In this document: piece by piece, positions 1 to 8,568 of the stretch | How the letters are laid out: the number at the start of each line of letters is the position of its first letter | Numbering within the stretch: the stretch's first letter is position 1 | Origin: Aquimarina algiphila | GTDB lineage: Bacteria; Bacteroidota; Bacteroidia; Flavobacteriales; Flavobacteriaceae | Assembly (NCBI RefSeq): GCF_007489275.1 | Contig: NZ_VLNR01000012.1 | Coordinates: forward strand, 44,436 to 108,435 | Direction: 5' to 3' | Length of the DNA stretch: 64,000 nt | Made by a program: the position numbers and the translations under genes | The notes under the pieces: generated by a model | What the model was told of the DNA's origin: nothing | Database searches by the model: none | Seen by the model: only the letters and a program-made list of their open reading frames with translations

Positions 1-987
1 TCGGCGCTTGCTAATCCCGAATTTGATTTTGCCGATGTAAAAGGGCAAGAAAGTATAAAACGTTGTATGGAAATTGCGGCCGCGGGAGGTCATAATATTA
101 TATTGGTAGGTCCTCCGGGTAGTGGAAAAACGATGTTAAGTAAGAGGTTACCAAGTATTCTTCCGCCTATGTCTTTGCAAGAAGCATTAGAAACGACCAA
201 AATTCATAGTGTCGTTGGGCGTATTAAAGATAATGTTGGATTAATGGCACAACGACCATTTAGAAGTCCACATCACACGATCTCAAATGTAGCTTTAGTT
301 GGAGGAGGAAGTTATCCACAACCAGGAGAAATATCCCTATCACATAATGGAGTTTTATTTTTGGATGAGTTGCCAGAATTTAAAAGAGAAGTGTTAGAGG
401 TAATGCGTCAACCTTTAGAAGACAGAGAAGTAACAATTTCGAGAGCAAAATTTACAGTCACTTATCCATCTAGTTTTATGTTAGTGGCGAGCATGAATCC
501 GAGTCCGGGAGGTTATTTTAATGATCCTGACGCGCCTGTAGTCTCTTCTCCTGCAGAAATGCAACGTTATCTAAGTAAGATTTCCGGGCCTTTATTAGAT
601 AGAATTGATATTCATATTGAAGTTACTCCGGTTCCATTTGATAAACTTAGCGAAGAAAGAAGAGGAGAGCCTAGTGTCGATATTCGGAAACGAGTGATTG
701 TAGCAAGAGATATTCAGACCAAGCGATTTGAAAAGTTACAGAGTATTCATTACAATGCACAAATGGGGGTAAAACAAATACGAGAATTTTGTGCACTTGA
801 TAAAAATTCAAAAGAATTACTGAAAACAGCAATGGAAAGGTTAAATCTATCAGCAAGAGCTTATGATCGTATTCTAAAAGTTTCAAGAACTATTGCAGAC
901 CTTGAAGGTTCTAAGGATATAAAAGGAAATCATATCTCTGAAGCCATACAATACAGAAGCCTGGATCGGGATGGTTGGTTAGGCTAG
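1..987 (+). CDS. comM: YifB/ComM family Mg-chelatase-like AAA ATPase, C-terminal part
   Basis: The frame is already open at base 1, so this is the 3' part of a gene that begins left of the window (328 codons visible). Walker A GPPGSGKT lies at visible residues 37-44, followed by a Walker B-like [11 protein letters not shown] and a C-terminal helical Mg-chelatase domain ending in [11 protein letters not shown]. The family (YifB/ComM) is a hexameric helicase that promotes branch migration of incoming DNA during natural transformation; many non-competent bacteria also carry it. A start at the internal ATG at 67 would cut off the strand just before Walker A and is not the true start. Family assignment is secure; the role here is inferred from family. 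Confidence 0.93.
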   Translation, partial: SALANPEFDFADVKGQESIKRCMEIAAAGGHNIILVGPPGSGKTMLSKRLPSILPPMSLQEALETTKIHSVVGRIKDNVGLMAQRPFRSPHHTISNVALVGGGSYPQPGEISLSHNGVLFLDELPEFKREVLEVMRQPLEDREVTISRAKFTVTYPSSFMLVASMNPSPGGYFNDPDAPVVSSPAEMQRYLSKISGPLLDRIDIHIEVTPVPFDKLSEERRGEPSVDIRKRVIVARDIQTKRFEKLQSIHYNAQMGVKQIREFCALDKNSKELLKTAMERLNLSARAYDRILKVSRTIADLEGSKDIKGNHISEAIQYRSLDRDGWLG

Positions 988-1118
988 TTTAATAAGTCCA
1001 ATAATGGGGTATTCGATAACTTATAAACTATTTGTGGTTCTTATCAACAATCCATTTACTATCCCTTCTGAAATCAATATTTTTAGGAAAACAGACATTG
1101 AACTTTTAAATATTGACT

Positions 1119-2249
1119 ATGAATCGAATACTTTTTTTGATTTTAATACTAGCTTTCATAAGTTGTAATAAAGATGCTGAAAATCAGAAGAAATTATCAG
1201 ACGATAAAGCAGCTCAAAATCAGCAAGAACATCCAATTCAAAAACCTTTGCAACTTACATTAGCCAATGCTAATTCGTTGGCAGAATTACCATTAGCGTG
1301 TTTACAAATTGAATATCCTAACAAGCTTAATCAAACACTGGGAGGAAAAGAAAATATTGGAGAGCCTAAAGAATTGCATCCTACATTTTATGGTTGCTTT
1401 GACTGGCATTCTTCTGTTCATGGTCATTGGTCATTGGTGAAGCTTTTAAAAACCTTTCCCGACCTCGAAAAAAGAGAAGAAGCTATAAACAAATTGCGCC
1501 AAAATATTTCAAAAAATAATATAGCAATAGAAGTTAAATATTTTGAAGAGAAACATAATAAATCTTATGAGAGAACTTATGGTTGGGCTTGGTTGCTTAA
1601 ACTAGCAGAAGAATTGCATACCTGGGATGATCCAATAGCAAGGGAGTTGGAGGAAAATTTAGAACCTTTAACAATTATGATTGTTCAAAAATACATTGAT
1701 TTCTTGCCAAAACTTAATTATCCTATTAGAGTGGGAGAGCATACCAATACAGCATTCGGATTATCATTTGCTTGGGACTATGCGAATACGGTTAATCATC
1801 AAAAATTAAAGGAAAGTATTGAAGGTAAAGCAAAGGAGTTCTATCAGAATGATCAGAACTGCCCTATCGGATGGGAACCAAGTGGCTATGATTTTTTGTC
1901 TCCTTGTTTTGAAGAAATTGACCTAATGAGAAGAATACTTAATAAAAAAGAATTTGATCATTGGATTTCTGCTTTCATGCCTCAACTAAAAAATAAAAAC
2001 TACACAATAGAAGTGGGTAAAGTATCTGATCGTACTGATGGTAAACTAGTACATTTAGATGGGCTCAATTTTAGTAGAGCCTGGGTGCTATATGGATTAG
2101 CAAAACAATACGAGGACTATGCGCATCTTTTTTCGGTAGCAAATACGCACATCAACTATTCATTACCCAATCTGGTTGGAGATAGTTATGAAGGAGGGCA
2201 TTGGTTAGGGTCATTTGCGATATACACCTTAGATATAAATACAAAATAA
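1119..2249 (+). CDS. DUF2891 family lipoprotein
   Basis: A protein of 376 residues with a lipoprotein signal MNRILFLILILAFISC (Cys16 is the lipidation site). The frame also opens at a TTG at 1113, but ATG 1119 gives the clean signal peptide. The mature part carries the DUF2891 hallmarks: HPTFYGCFDWHSSVHGHW near residues 88-105, then aromatic-rich helices and a C-terminal EGGHWLGSFAIY. The fold suggests an alpha/alpha barrel of the kind seen in glycan-active enzymes, but no substrate is known to me. It lies 22 bp upstream of the oxoprolinase operon, in the same direction, so it could be co-transcribed; a functional link is not evident. Confidence 0.8.
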   Translation: MNRILFLILILAFISCNKDAENQKKLSDDKAAQNQQEHPIQKPLQLTLANANSLAELPLACLQIEYPNKLNQTLGGKENIGEPKELHPTFYGCFDWHSSVHGHWSLVKLLKTFPDLEKREEAINKLRQNISKNNIAIEVKYFEEKHNKSYERTYGWAWLLKLAEELHTWDDPIARELEENLEPLTIMIVQKYIDFLPKLNYPIRVGEHTNTAFGLSFAWDYANTVNHQKLKESIEGKAKEFYQNDQNCPIGWEPSGYDFLSPCFEEIDLMRRILNKKEFDHWISAFMPQLKNKNYTIEVGKVSDRTDGKLVHLDGLNFSRAWVLYGLAKQYEDYAHLFSVANTHINYSLPNLVGDSYEGGHWLGSFAIYTLDINTK

Positions 2250-2271
2250 ATGATTAAAAATAGGTGAACGC

Positions 2272-3492
2272 ATGAAAAAGTGGTTTTCTAATATTGGTCC
2301 GGGGACTTTGGTTACAGCAGCATTTATTGGTCCGGGTACAGTCACAGTATGCACAATAGCAGGAGTGAAGTTTGGGTATACATTATTATGGGCTTTGGGA
2401 CTTTCTATTATAGCTTGTATGGTATTGCAAGAAATGGCAGCAAGGCTAGGTGTGGTAACTCAAAATGGACTTAGTGAAGTGCTTAAATCTCAGTTTGATA
2501 ATAAAATTGTAAAATCAATACTTCTGGGTATTATTATTTCTGCAATTTTTATTGGTAATGCTGCCTATGAAGCAGGCAATATAAGTGGTGGTGTCTTAGG
2601 GTTATCAACAATCATTGAATCGCCAAATATAAGCTTGGGAGGGTTCGCTTTTAACTATTTGAGTTGGATAATTGGAGTATTGGCATTTGTGGTTTTGTAC
2701 ATAGGTAATTATAAAATACTAGAAAGAAGTTTGATAGTGTTAGTACTTTTTATGAGTTTGGCTTTTATTATTACTGCTATTGTGACCAAACCAGATATTT
2801 CTTTAGTTGTTAAAGGGTTTGTTCCCGATTTTTCTTCAGAAAAACTATTTACAGTTATTGGGTTAGTGGGTACTACAGTCGTTCCTTATAATCTGTTTCT
2901 TCATGCTTCAGTGGTAAAAGAAAAATGGAATACTCCAGAAGAACTACCATTAGCAAGAAAAGATACCATTATTGCTATTTCGGCTGGTGGGTTAGTGTCT
3001 ATGGCTATTATTATTGCGGGTGCTGCAATACTTAGTAACGAAGTAAATAATGCAGCTGATTTAGCAAAAAGTCTGGAACCTGTTTTTGGACCTGCAGCAA
3101 AATATGTACTTTCTTTAGGGCTTTTTGCAGCAGGAATTACCTCGGCTATAACTGCTCCTTTAGCAGCTGCATATGTAGTAAAAGGATGTTTAGGATGGCA
3201 AGGAGGATTAAAGAGTAAACAATTTAGATCAGTTTGGATGTTTATACTTTTTCTTGGTGTAGTATTTTCATCTCTAGGGATAAAACCAATTAAGATTATA
3301 CAATTTGCACAAGTAGCAAACGGACTCCTTTTACCTGTAATTGCAGGCTTCCTTTTATGGGTTATGAACAAGAAAAATATTTTAGGAAAATACACTAATT
3401 CTAAGGTGCAAAATGCTATTGGTTTTTTGATTGTATTGATTGCCGCTTTTTTAGGATGTAGAAGTATTTGGAAGGTAGTAATTAATTTGTAG
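2272..3492 (+). CDS. Nramp-related membrane transporter (YcsG-like), candidate partner of 5-oxoprolinase
   Basis: A 406-residue polytopic protein with about 11 hydrophobic segments and overall Nramp similarity. The first helix carries GPGT at residues 20-23 where metal-transporting Nramps have DPGN, and the sixth helix reads VPYN at 204-207 where they have MPHN. The metal-coordinating Asp and the neighbouring Asn are therefore missing. It sits 26 bp upstream of pxpA. Bacillus subtilis has a comparable arrangement, with the Nramp-like ycsG next to ycsF (pxpA) and kipI/kipA (pxpB/C). I infer that it carries 5-oxoproline or a related amino acid rather than a divalent metal; the family membership is what the sequence shows. 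Confidence 0.8.
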   Translation: MKKWFSNIGPGTLVTAAFIGPGTVTVCTIAGVKFGYTLLWALGLSIIACMVLQEMAARLGVVTQNGLSEVLKSQFDNKIVKSILLGIIISAIFIGNAAYEAGNISGGVLGLSTIIESPNISLGGFAFNYLSWIIGVLAFVVLYIGNYKILERSLIVLVLFMSLAFIITAIVTKPDISLVVKGFVPDFSSEKLFTVIGLVGTTVVPYNLFLHASVVKEKWNTPEELPLARKDTIIAISAGGLVSMAIIIAGAAILSNEVNNAADLAKSLEPVFGPAAKYVLSLGLFAAGITSAITAPLAAAYVVKGCLGWQGGLKSKQFRSVWMFILFLGVVFSSLGIKPIKIIQFAQVANGLLLPVIAGFLLWVMNKKNILGKYTNSKVQNAIGFLIVLIAAFLGCRSIWKVVINL

Positions 3493-3518
3493 GATTTATT
3501 TTTATTTTTTGTAGGAAT

Positions 3519-4250
3519 ATGAAAGAAATAATTTTTAATGCAGATGTTGGAGAAGGAGCTGGTTTTGATGCTCTGATAATGCCATTTATATCTTGGTGTA
3601 ATATTGCATGTGGGAGTCATGCAGGTGATCAAGAAGAGATCCAGAAAACTATCCGGTTAGCAAGTGCACATAAAGTAAAGATTGGAGCACATCCATCATA
3701 TCCCGATCGAGAAAATTTTGGAAGAGTTAAGATGGCCTTGGCATATGATGATTTAGTGAAAACAATTGTTGCTCAAATAGAAGAAGTTAAATTTTACGTT
3801 GACAAAAAAGGAGAGGAGTTGCATCATGTAAAGCCACATGGAGCGCTCTATAATGAAGTAGTCAAAAATGAAGAGGTAGCTTCTGCAGTACTTGAAGCAA
3901 TAAATAATATCGATAAAAGTTTATTTATAATAACGTCAAAAAATTCTAAATTATCGTATCTTGTGAAAGATAAATTTAGATTAAAATTTGAAGTTTTTGC
4001 AGATCGAAATTATAATGACGATTTGACTTTGGTTTCTCGTTCAGAAAATGAAGCTGTTCTTACAGATGTAAAACAAGTTTTTGAACATGTAAAAAGAATG
4101 GTTTTAGAAGATAAGGTGAAAACGAAAAAAGGAGAGGAGTTACCAATTTTTTTTGATACAATTTGTGTACATGGAGATAATCCAAAATCGGTTGATATTT
4201 TAAAATATTTACATCAGGAATTTTTGAAATTGAACATAAGTATTGGATAA
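3519..4250 (+). CDS. pxpA: 5-oxoprolinase subunit A (LamB/YcsF family)
   Basis: A 243-residue cytoplasmic protein of the LamB/YcsF family. Visible signatures are NADVGEG at the N terminus, CNIACGSHAGD, the HPSYPDRENFGR segment and VKPHGALYN. PxpA, PxpB and PxpC together form the prokaryotic ATP-dependent 5-oxoprolinase that opens pyroglutamate to glutamate. Length matches the family. The next gene begins 4 bases after its stop, and an Nramp-like carrier precedes it, so the four genes form one operon. Confidence 0.93.
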   Translation: MKEIIFNADVGEGAGFDALIMPFISWCNIACGSHAGDQEEIQKTIRLASAHKVKIGAHPSYPDRENFGRVKMALAYDDLVKTIVAQIEEVKFYVDKKGEELHHVKPHGALYNEVVKNEEVASAVLEAINNIDKSLFIITSKNSKLSYLVKDKFRLKFEVFADRNYNDDLTLVSRSENEAVLTDVKQVFEHVKRMVLEDKVKTKKGEELPIFFDTICVHGDNPKSVDILKYLHQEFLKLNISIG

Positions 4251-4254
4251 ATTC

Positions 4255-4980
4255 ATGAGTTACGAATTAAGATATTGGCAGTATTCTGAAAAGGCTATTT
4301 TAATCGAATGGCCTTCAGTAATTGACAAAAATGTCCTTTATGACCTTCTTTTTTATAAAAAATCAATTGAATCTTTTTATGGTAAACTAATTGTTGAGGT
4401 AATTTCTGGATATAACTCGTTGTTAATTTACTATGTGTCTACTATATGGAAATTCTATGATACCGTTTTTGAACTAAAAACCTTGTATTCATCTAATGTG
4501 TTACCAGGACAACAAGAAAATCGACTGTGGAAAATCCCAGTGTGTTATTCCCCTGCTCTGGCACCTGATTTGAACACGTTTGCAAAAAATAAATCATTGT
4601 CTGTAGATGAAATAATTGCGTTGCATACTGCTCCTCGTTATACTATTTTCTTTATAGGTTTTTTACCTGGATTTTTATATTTGGGTGGTCTTGATTCAAA
4701 GCTTCATTTGCCTCGAAAAAATACACCCTCTTTAGAGGTGAAAAAAGGATCTGTAGCTATAGGTGGAAATCAAACCGGAATTTATCCGGTTACAAGTCCC
4801 GGTGGTTGGCATGTAATTGGTATGTGTCCTCTTGATTTTTTTAATCCAAATACTAAAGAGTTTACTGTTTTTGAACCTGGAGATACTATTCAGTTTATGT
4901 CGATAAAAGAATATGAATATAACGATATCAGATCAAAGTGTGAAAAAGATAGTTTCTTATTTAAACCGATCACGATATGA
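4255..4980 (+). CDS. pxpB: 5-oxoprolinase subunit B (KipI-like)
   Basis: A 241-residue protein from ATG 4255; the frame also opens at TTG 4243, inside pxpA, which is less likely. The C-terminal half has the carboxyltransferase subdomain 1 signature: FIGFLPGFLYLGGL, LPRKNTPSLEVKKGSVAIGG and YPVTSPGGWHVIG. This is the KipI/PxpB subunit of 5-oxoprolinase, acting with PxpA and PxpC. Its stop overlaps the pxpC start as ATGA, which indicates translational coupling. Confidence 0.92.
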   Translation: MSYELRYWQYSEKAILIEWPSVIDKNVLYDLLFYKKSIESFYGKLIVEVISGYNSLLIYYVSTIWKFYDTVFELKTLYSSNVLPGQQENRLWKIPVCYSPALAPDLNTFAKNKSLSVDEIIALHTAPRYTIFFIGFLPGFLYLGGLDSKLHLPRKNTPSLEVKKGSVAIGGNQTGIYPVTSPGGWHVIGMCPLDFFNPNTKEFTVFEPGDTIQFMSIKEYEYNDIRSKCEKDSFLFKPITI

Positions 4981-5828
4981 CTGGAGGAGTTAAAATTCTT
5001 AAAGCAGGTTTTTTTACCACTATTCAGGATGGAGGTCGTTTTGGGTTTTCAAAATATGGTGTTCCCAGAAGTGGAGCTATGGATAAATTATCATATGGAT
5101 TAGCAAATTTATTGTTGGGGAATGATAAAAATTCGGCATGTATAGAATGGACTTTCCAACCTCCAGTTTTACATTTTTTTGAAAATACAGAAATTGTTTT
5201 AACAGGGGCTGAAGCGGATGCCTTTTTAAATGATCTGAAAATTGATATGTATAAAAAAATTCGTATTGTTAAAGATGATATTTTAAAATTTAAATCATGT
5301 AGGAAAGGTGTGTATGGTTATGTAGGAATACGTAAAGGTTTTTCTACTTCACTTATCTTAAAAAGTAGATCTTTTTATAAATCAATTACCTCTGATTATC
5401 GATTAGAAAATGATGCTGTTTTACCATATGAAATGAGCAATATTTTTGATCGTCAATTGTCTACTATTTCCATTCCAATATTGTTCGATAGTACCCAAAA
5501 ATTAGAAGTGTATAAGGGACCAGAATTTGATCATTTATCAAAAGATCAACAGTCGTTTTTATTTGATAATTCGTTTACCATTTCGAATACAATAAATAGA
5601 ATGGCAATTCAATTAGAAGAGAAATTATATAACGATTTACCATCGATGTTAACTTCTCCGGTTTTACCAGGTACAGTTCAATTGACTCCATCGGGGACTT
5701 TGATAATTTTGATGAGAGATTGTCAAACCACAGGAGGATATCCAAGAGTTTTACAATTAAGTGAAATGTCAATCAATAGCATTGCACAAAAAAGAATGAA
5801 AGAAAGATGTAGTTTTAAGTTGATATAA
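4977..5828 (+). CDS. pxpC: 5-oxoprolinase subunit C (KipA-like, biotin-dependent carboxyltransferase family)
   Basis: A 283-residue protein of carboxyltransferase subdomain 2 type. It opens with LKAGFFTTIQDGGRFGFSKYGVPRSGAMD, the classic KipA/PxpC N terminus, and ends with the TSPVLPGTVQLTPSGTLIILMRDCQTTGGYPR region. It is somewhat shorter than many PxpC proteins (300-340), mostly in the middle. It overlaps pxpB by 4 bases (ATGA). It is the last gene of the oxoprolinase operon; a 660-base non-coding gap follows. Confidence 0.92.
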   Translation: MTGGVKILKAGFFTTIQDGGRFGFSKYGVPRSGAMDKLSYGLANLLLGNDKNSACIEWTFQPPVLHFFENTEIVLTGAEADAFLNDLKIDMYKKIRIVKDDILKFKSCRKGVYGYVGIRKGFSTSLILKSRSFYKSITSDYRLENDAVLPYEMSNIFDRQLSTISIPILFDSTQKLEVYKGPEFDHLSKDQQSFLFDNSFTISNTINRMAIQLEEKLYNDLPSMLTSPVLPGTVQLTPSGTLIILMRDCQTTGGYPRVLQLSEMSINSIAQKRMKERCSFKLI

Positions 5829-5858
5829 CAATACCGTTAAGTATGATAAAATCAAAAT

Positions 5859-5930
5859 TGTCATACTGAGCCCTTCGACAAGCTCAGGACAGGCATTGTC
5901 GAAGTGTAGTTTCAGAGTGATAATGTAATT
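5859..5930. repeat. Short palindromic (REP-like) element
   Basis: The core is a 9-bp perfect inverted repeat, CTTCGACAA at 5873-5881 and TTGTCGAAG at 5896-5904, with a 14-base loop containing GCTCAGGACAGG. The flanks TGTCATACTGAG and TCAGAGTGATAAT also show partial symmetry. CTTCGACAAGCTCAG motifs of this kind recur in many bacterial genomes as small dispersed repeats; only one copy is visible in this window. Confidence 0.55.
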
Positions 5931-6000
5931 TTTTCATCTATTATTTGCCTATATATTTAATTAGTTGTTTTTAGTATGATGAACGAGTATTCATTGTTTT

Positions 6001-6097
6001 TTGTCATTCCAGCGTAGGCTGGAATCAATTTTTGGTAGTACACGTATTAAGTAGATTCCATTTTTCAACGGAATGAAAAATCAACTTATTTCTATAT
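6001..6097. repeat. Interspersed palindromic repeat, copy 1
   Basis: About 97 bases starting TTGTCATTCCAGCG and ending ATCAACTTATTTCTATATT. It contains two internal hairpins: ATTCCAG/CTGGAAT at 6006-6025, and ATTCC...GGAAT in the second half. A second, clearly related copy lies at 8421-8519. No ORF is contained, so this is a non-autonomous repeat, MITE-like or REP-like. Confidence 0.7.
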
Positions 6098-6283
6098 TAA
6101 TGAAATTCGTTTTTTTTAAATCTTATTTAACTGAGAATTAAATGTTGTAAGTTATACTAATTCAACAGAGTCCTATTTTACGCCTCAATCCTTGAGGGAT
6201 TTCTTATTGTTCGACCTACTGTATAGTCCATAATCTTTCTATAGGTAACACATTTGTATAATCAAAAACCATAAGAATGAAAC

Positions 6284-6337
6284 AGGGGAAATGCCCCTTT
6301 TTGCTATGGGGGGAAAATCCCCTATGTTCTTTTTTTA
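6284..6337. terminator. Two GC-rich hairpins with T tracts (terminator-like)
   Basis: AGGGG (6284-6288) pairs with CCCCT (6294-6298) and is followed by a run of T. A second hairpin pairs GGGG with CCCC between 6308 and 6322 and is followed by TTCTTTTTTT near 6328-6337. Both have the shape of intrinsic terminators on the plus strand. They lie far (about 450 bases) from pxpC, so what they terminate is unclear. Confidence 0.4.
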
Positions 6338-6488
6338 TGGTATTGTGTTTAATGTGTTAAGGTATTGTAATCCAGTTTTTTAATAGTGGTTGGTCTTCTT
6401 TTGGTTTTGTGGTTGATGGTATGTTGTATTTGCTTTGCACCAGGTTTTTTGGATATATTAGCATCAGTTAACCTAAATAAAAAAAGTT

Positions 6489-6884
6489 ATGGGAAAAAAA
6501 AGACCCGAAAAATGTATTAGTATAGAAGAAGCAAAAGATCTTCAAAAAACATGGTGTGATACCAGAACACCAGAAATCGATAAGTGTCTTGGATTTGAAG
6601 ATACACGAGAATTTTGGTGGAGTGTTGAGGAATTAGAGAAATATCTTAAATACGTAAAAAAACAATCTAAAAAACAAGGGATCTGTAATCCGGGGATTAG
6701 AATGTATTTTGGAGCTTATCCTAAAGAACAATGTAAAATGGATAGAGGATATGCTACTGTATTTTTAGCACCTACGGGAGCACCTGCTGGTGAAATGGGT
6801 AAAGGAGGAGATCACGCACAAAATAATTATAATTTGGAACCTTATAATAGCGGGTCAAGTGGTATTCCTCCTGTGGCTTTTTGA
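6489..6884 (+). CDS. Hypothetical protein, 131 aa
   Basis: I do not recognise a named domain. The protein is soluble with no signal peptide, starts MGKKRPEKCISIEEAKDLQKTW, and has a conserved-looking segment GIRMYFGAYPKEQCKM followed by VFLAPTGAP and a Gly/Ser/Asn-rich tail. Four Cys residues are present but not in an obvious metal-binding pattern. The gene lies 3 bases before a membrane-protein gene that overlaps a histidine kinase, so it is probably part of that signalling operon. Composition matches the neighbours, so it looks like a real gene. Confidence 0.65.
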   Translation: MGKKRPEKCISIEEAKDLQKTWCDTRTPEIDKCLGFEDTREFWWSVEELEKYLKYVKKQSKKQGICNPGIRMYFGAYPKEQCKMDRGYATVFLAPTGAPAGEMGKGGDHAQNNYNLEPYNSGSSGIPPVAF

Positions 6885-6887
6885 TAT

Positions 6888-7577
6888 ATGATATTTTTAT
6901 TTTCATATTTGCTATTTGAACTAATAGCTGCATTATCTGGTAGTTATTACGTAAAAAAATACCGAGAGGATACAGCTTCTCGGTATTTTGTTTATTTCTT
7001 ATGGTTTACATTTTTAATCGAGTTTTTTGGAACCTTACCAGGGCTTATTTATTATGCTGATATGTTTCCATCACTAAAAGGTACTTTTTTAGAAAAAAAC
7101 CATTGGCTGCAAAATATTTATTTAATAATTAATTTTTCGTTCTATGTTTTATACTTAAGTTATCATTATAAAACTTATAAATTCAAGTTTTTTATGAGAA
7201 CGCTTGTAAGTCTTTTCGTTACAGGTGCCATTCTTAACTTGATCTTTTCTAATGTTTATTTTAATGCTATTGCATCATTTACATATATAATAGGGACCGT
7301 TTTAATTTTAATCGGTGGTTTTTTGTACTTGTATGAAATGCTTCAGAGTGATAAAATATTAACTTTTTATAAAACAATATCATTTTATATAACAATTGGC
7401 GCGATGGGTTTTCATTTAATAGCAACGCCAATATTCATTTATAGTAGGTTTTATAGTCAAGAAAGTCCAGATTTTATAAATATTCGCATGATAATTTTAA
7501 ATACTGCAATCTTTTTTCTTTATACTTGCTATACCATAGGTTTTATAGTATGCTTGAAAAAGAACAAATCTTATTAA
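6888..7577 (+). CDS. Multi-pass membrane protein upstream of histidine kinase
   Basis: A 229-residue protein made almost entirely of about seven hydrophobic segments separated by short charged loops (KKYREDTASRY, YHYKTYKFK). It ends in a tail KKNKSY. No family is recognised. It begins 3 bases after the small hypothetical gene and its last 28 bases overlap the start of the histidine kinase, so the two are translationally coupled. A sensory or membrane-anchor role for the kinase is an inference from this arrangement only. Confidence 0.65.
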   Translation: MIFLFSYLLFELIAALSGSYYVKKYREDTASRYFVYFLWFTFLIEFFGTLPGLIYYADMFPSLKGTFLEKNHWLQNIYLIINFSFYVLYLSYHYKTYKFKFFMRTLVSLFVTGAILNLIFSNVYFNAIASFTYIIGTVLILIGGFLYLYEMLQSDKILTFYKTISFYITIGAMGFHLIATPIFIYSRFYSQESPDFINIRMIILNTAIFFLYTCYTIGFIVCLKKNKSY

Positions 7578-8332
7578 TAGTTTATTTTACCGTAATTATT
7601 CTTTTTTTTATAATATTCGGTATTATCTTTTTTGTTGCTTTTCAACGACGAAAAAATAAATTACTTCTAGAGAGGTTAAGGGCAGAACAACGTTTTGAAG
7701 ATGAGATTTTTAAATCTCGTATAGAAATACAAGAGCAGGCTCTTAAAAATGTAAGTTGGGAGTTACATGATAATATCGGTCAGTTATTATCTACTGCGGT
7801 CATGCAAATCAATATTATGGGTACTACCATTGATGCTCAGTCTTCAGATTCTCTGCAGGATGTTCGTAAACTGGTAGGAGATAGTCTCCAGGAAATCCGA
7901 AATTTATCCAAAACCTTAAATCATGAAGTGATTGAGAATGTGGGATTAGAGAAATCCATTCGGGTAGAACTAAAACGTTTTGAAAAACTTAATTTTTTAA
8001 CACCTACACTAACGATAAAAGGTGAAGAGGGGTATATTGATCCCAAAGATGAGATTATCTTATATCGCATTATTCAAGAATTTTTCTCTAATACCATTAA
8101 ACATGCAGAAGCATCTAATCTCAATGTAGAACTGGAGTATACAGCAGAAGCACTTCGTATTAAAATACAAGATGATGGGGTTGGTTTTGATATGAAATCT
8201 GTACAGGCAAACTCAGGATTATTAAATATGAAAAGTCGGGCTTCATTGGTCAAAGCAAAACTGGACTATAAATCTTCTCCAGGAAAAGGTGTCTTACTTA
8301 CCTTGTCATATCCTATGCTAGATAGAAATTGA
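7550..8332 (+). CDS. Sensor histidine kinase, NarL/LiaS-type (HisKA_3, HATPase_c)
   Basis: A 260-residue kinase from ATG 7550 (an earlier TTG at 7526 is less likely). One N-terminal transmembrane helix (about residues 7-30) is followed by a coiled linker and the dimerisation/phosphoacceptor motif ELHDNIGQ with His73. An ATP-binding domain follows, with N box FFSNTIKHAE and G box DDGVGFD near residues 210-217. No extracytoplasmic sensor domain exists, so sensing probably depends on the membrane protein encoded just upstream. The cognate regulator is most likely the NarL-type gene at 8569, separated from it by a repeat. Confidence 0.88.
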   Translation: MLEKEQILLIVYFTVIILFFIIFGIIFFVAFQRRKNKLLLERLRAEQRFEDEIFKSRIEIQEQALKNVSWELHDNIGQLLSTAVMQINIMGTTIDAQSSDSLQDVRKLVGDSLQEIRNLSKTLNHEVIENVGLEKSIRVELKRFEKLNFLTPTLTIKGEEGYIDPKDEIILYRIIQEFFSNTIKHAEASNLNVELEYTAEALRIKIQDDGVGFDMKSVQANSGLLNMKSRASLVKAKLDYKSSPGKGVLLTLSYPMLDRN

Positions 8333-8420
8333 TTTAATACATTTGTAGTATTGAGAATTGTTTTCTCAATATAGATGGCTATATAATTTAAACCTGGTTT
8401 AATGGTATAAATAATGTGTT

Positions 8421-8519
8421 TTGTCATCCCAGTGTAGACTGGGATCTATTTAGGCGTAGTGCCATTAATATATGGATTCCGTTCTTCAACGGAATGACAA
8501 ATCAACTCATTTCTATATT
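8421..8519. repeat. Interspersed palindromic repeat, copy 2
   Basis: About 99 bases starting TTGTCATCCCAGTG and ending ATCAACTCATTTCTATATT. Internal hairpins are ATCCCAG/CTGGGAT (8426-8445) and ATTCCGTT/AACGGAAT in the second half. It matches the copy at 6001-6097 in both ends and in overall layout; base changes in the first stem are compensated on the other arm, which implies selection or shared mechanism for the stem. It separates the kinase gene from its likely regulator gene. Confidence 0.7.
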
Positions 8520-8568
8520 GTATAACTTTTTGTCATGTATTTAAAAATGATTATTAAAATGTAAACTT

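Larger units (their letters stand above)
5829..6488. other. Repeat-rich intergenic region of 660 bases
   Basis: No convincing gene is visible here. The stretch holds a hairpin repeat at 5859-5930, one copy of a ~99-base interspersed palindromic repeat at 6001-6097, a short hairpin CCTCAA/TTGAGG at 6183-6197 and two GC-rich hairpins at 6284-6337. Such accumulation of small palindromic elements is typical of a permissive gap between operons. Confidence 0.7.

Noticed and set aside
2901..3632. A 243-codon open frame on the minus strand
   Set aside because: It lies antisense to the Nramp-like and pxpA genes, is rich in Pro, Ser, Thr and Ile as antisense frames of AT-rich genes are, and has no recognisable start context or family.
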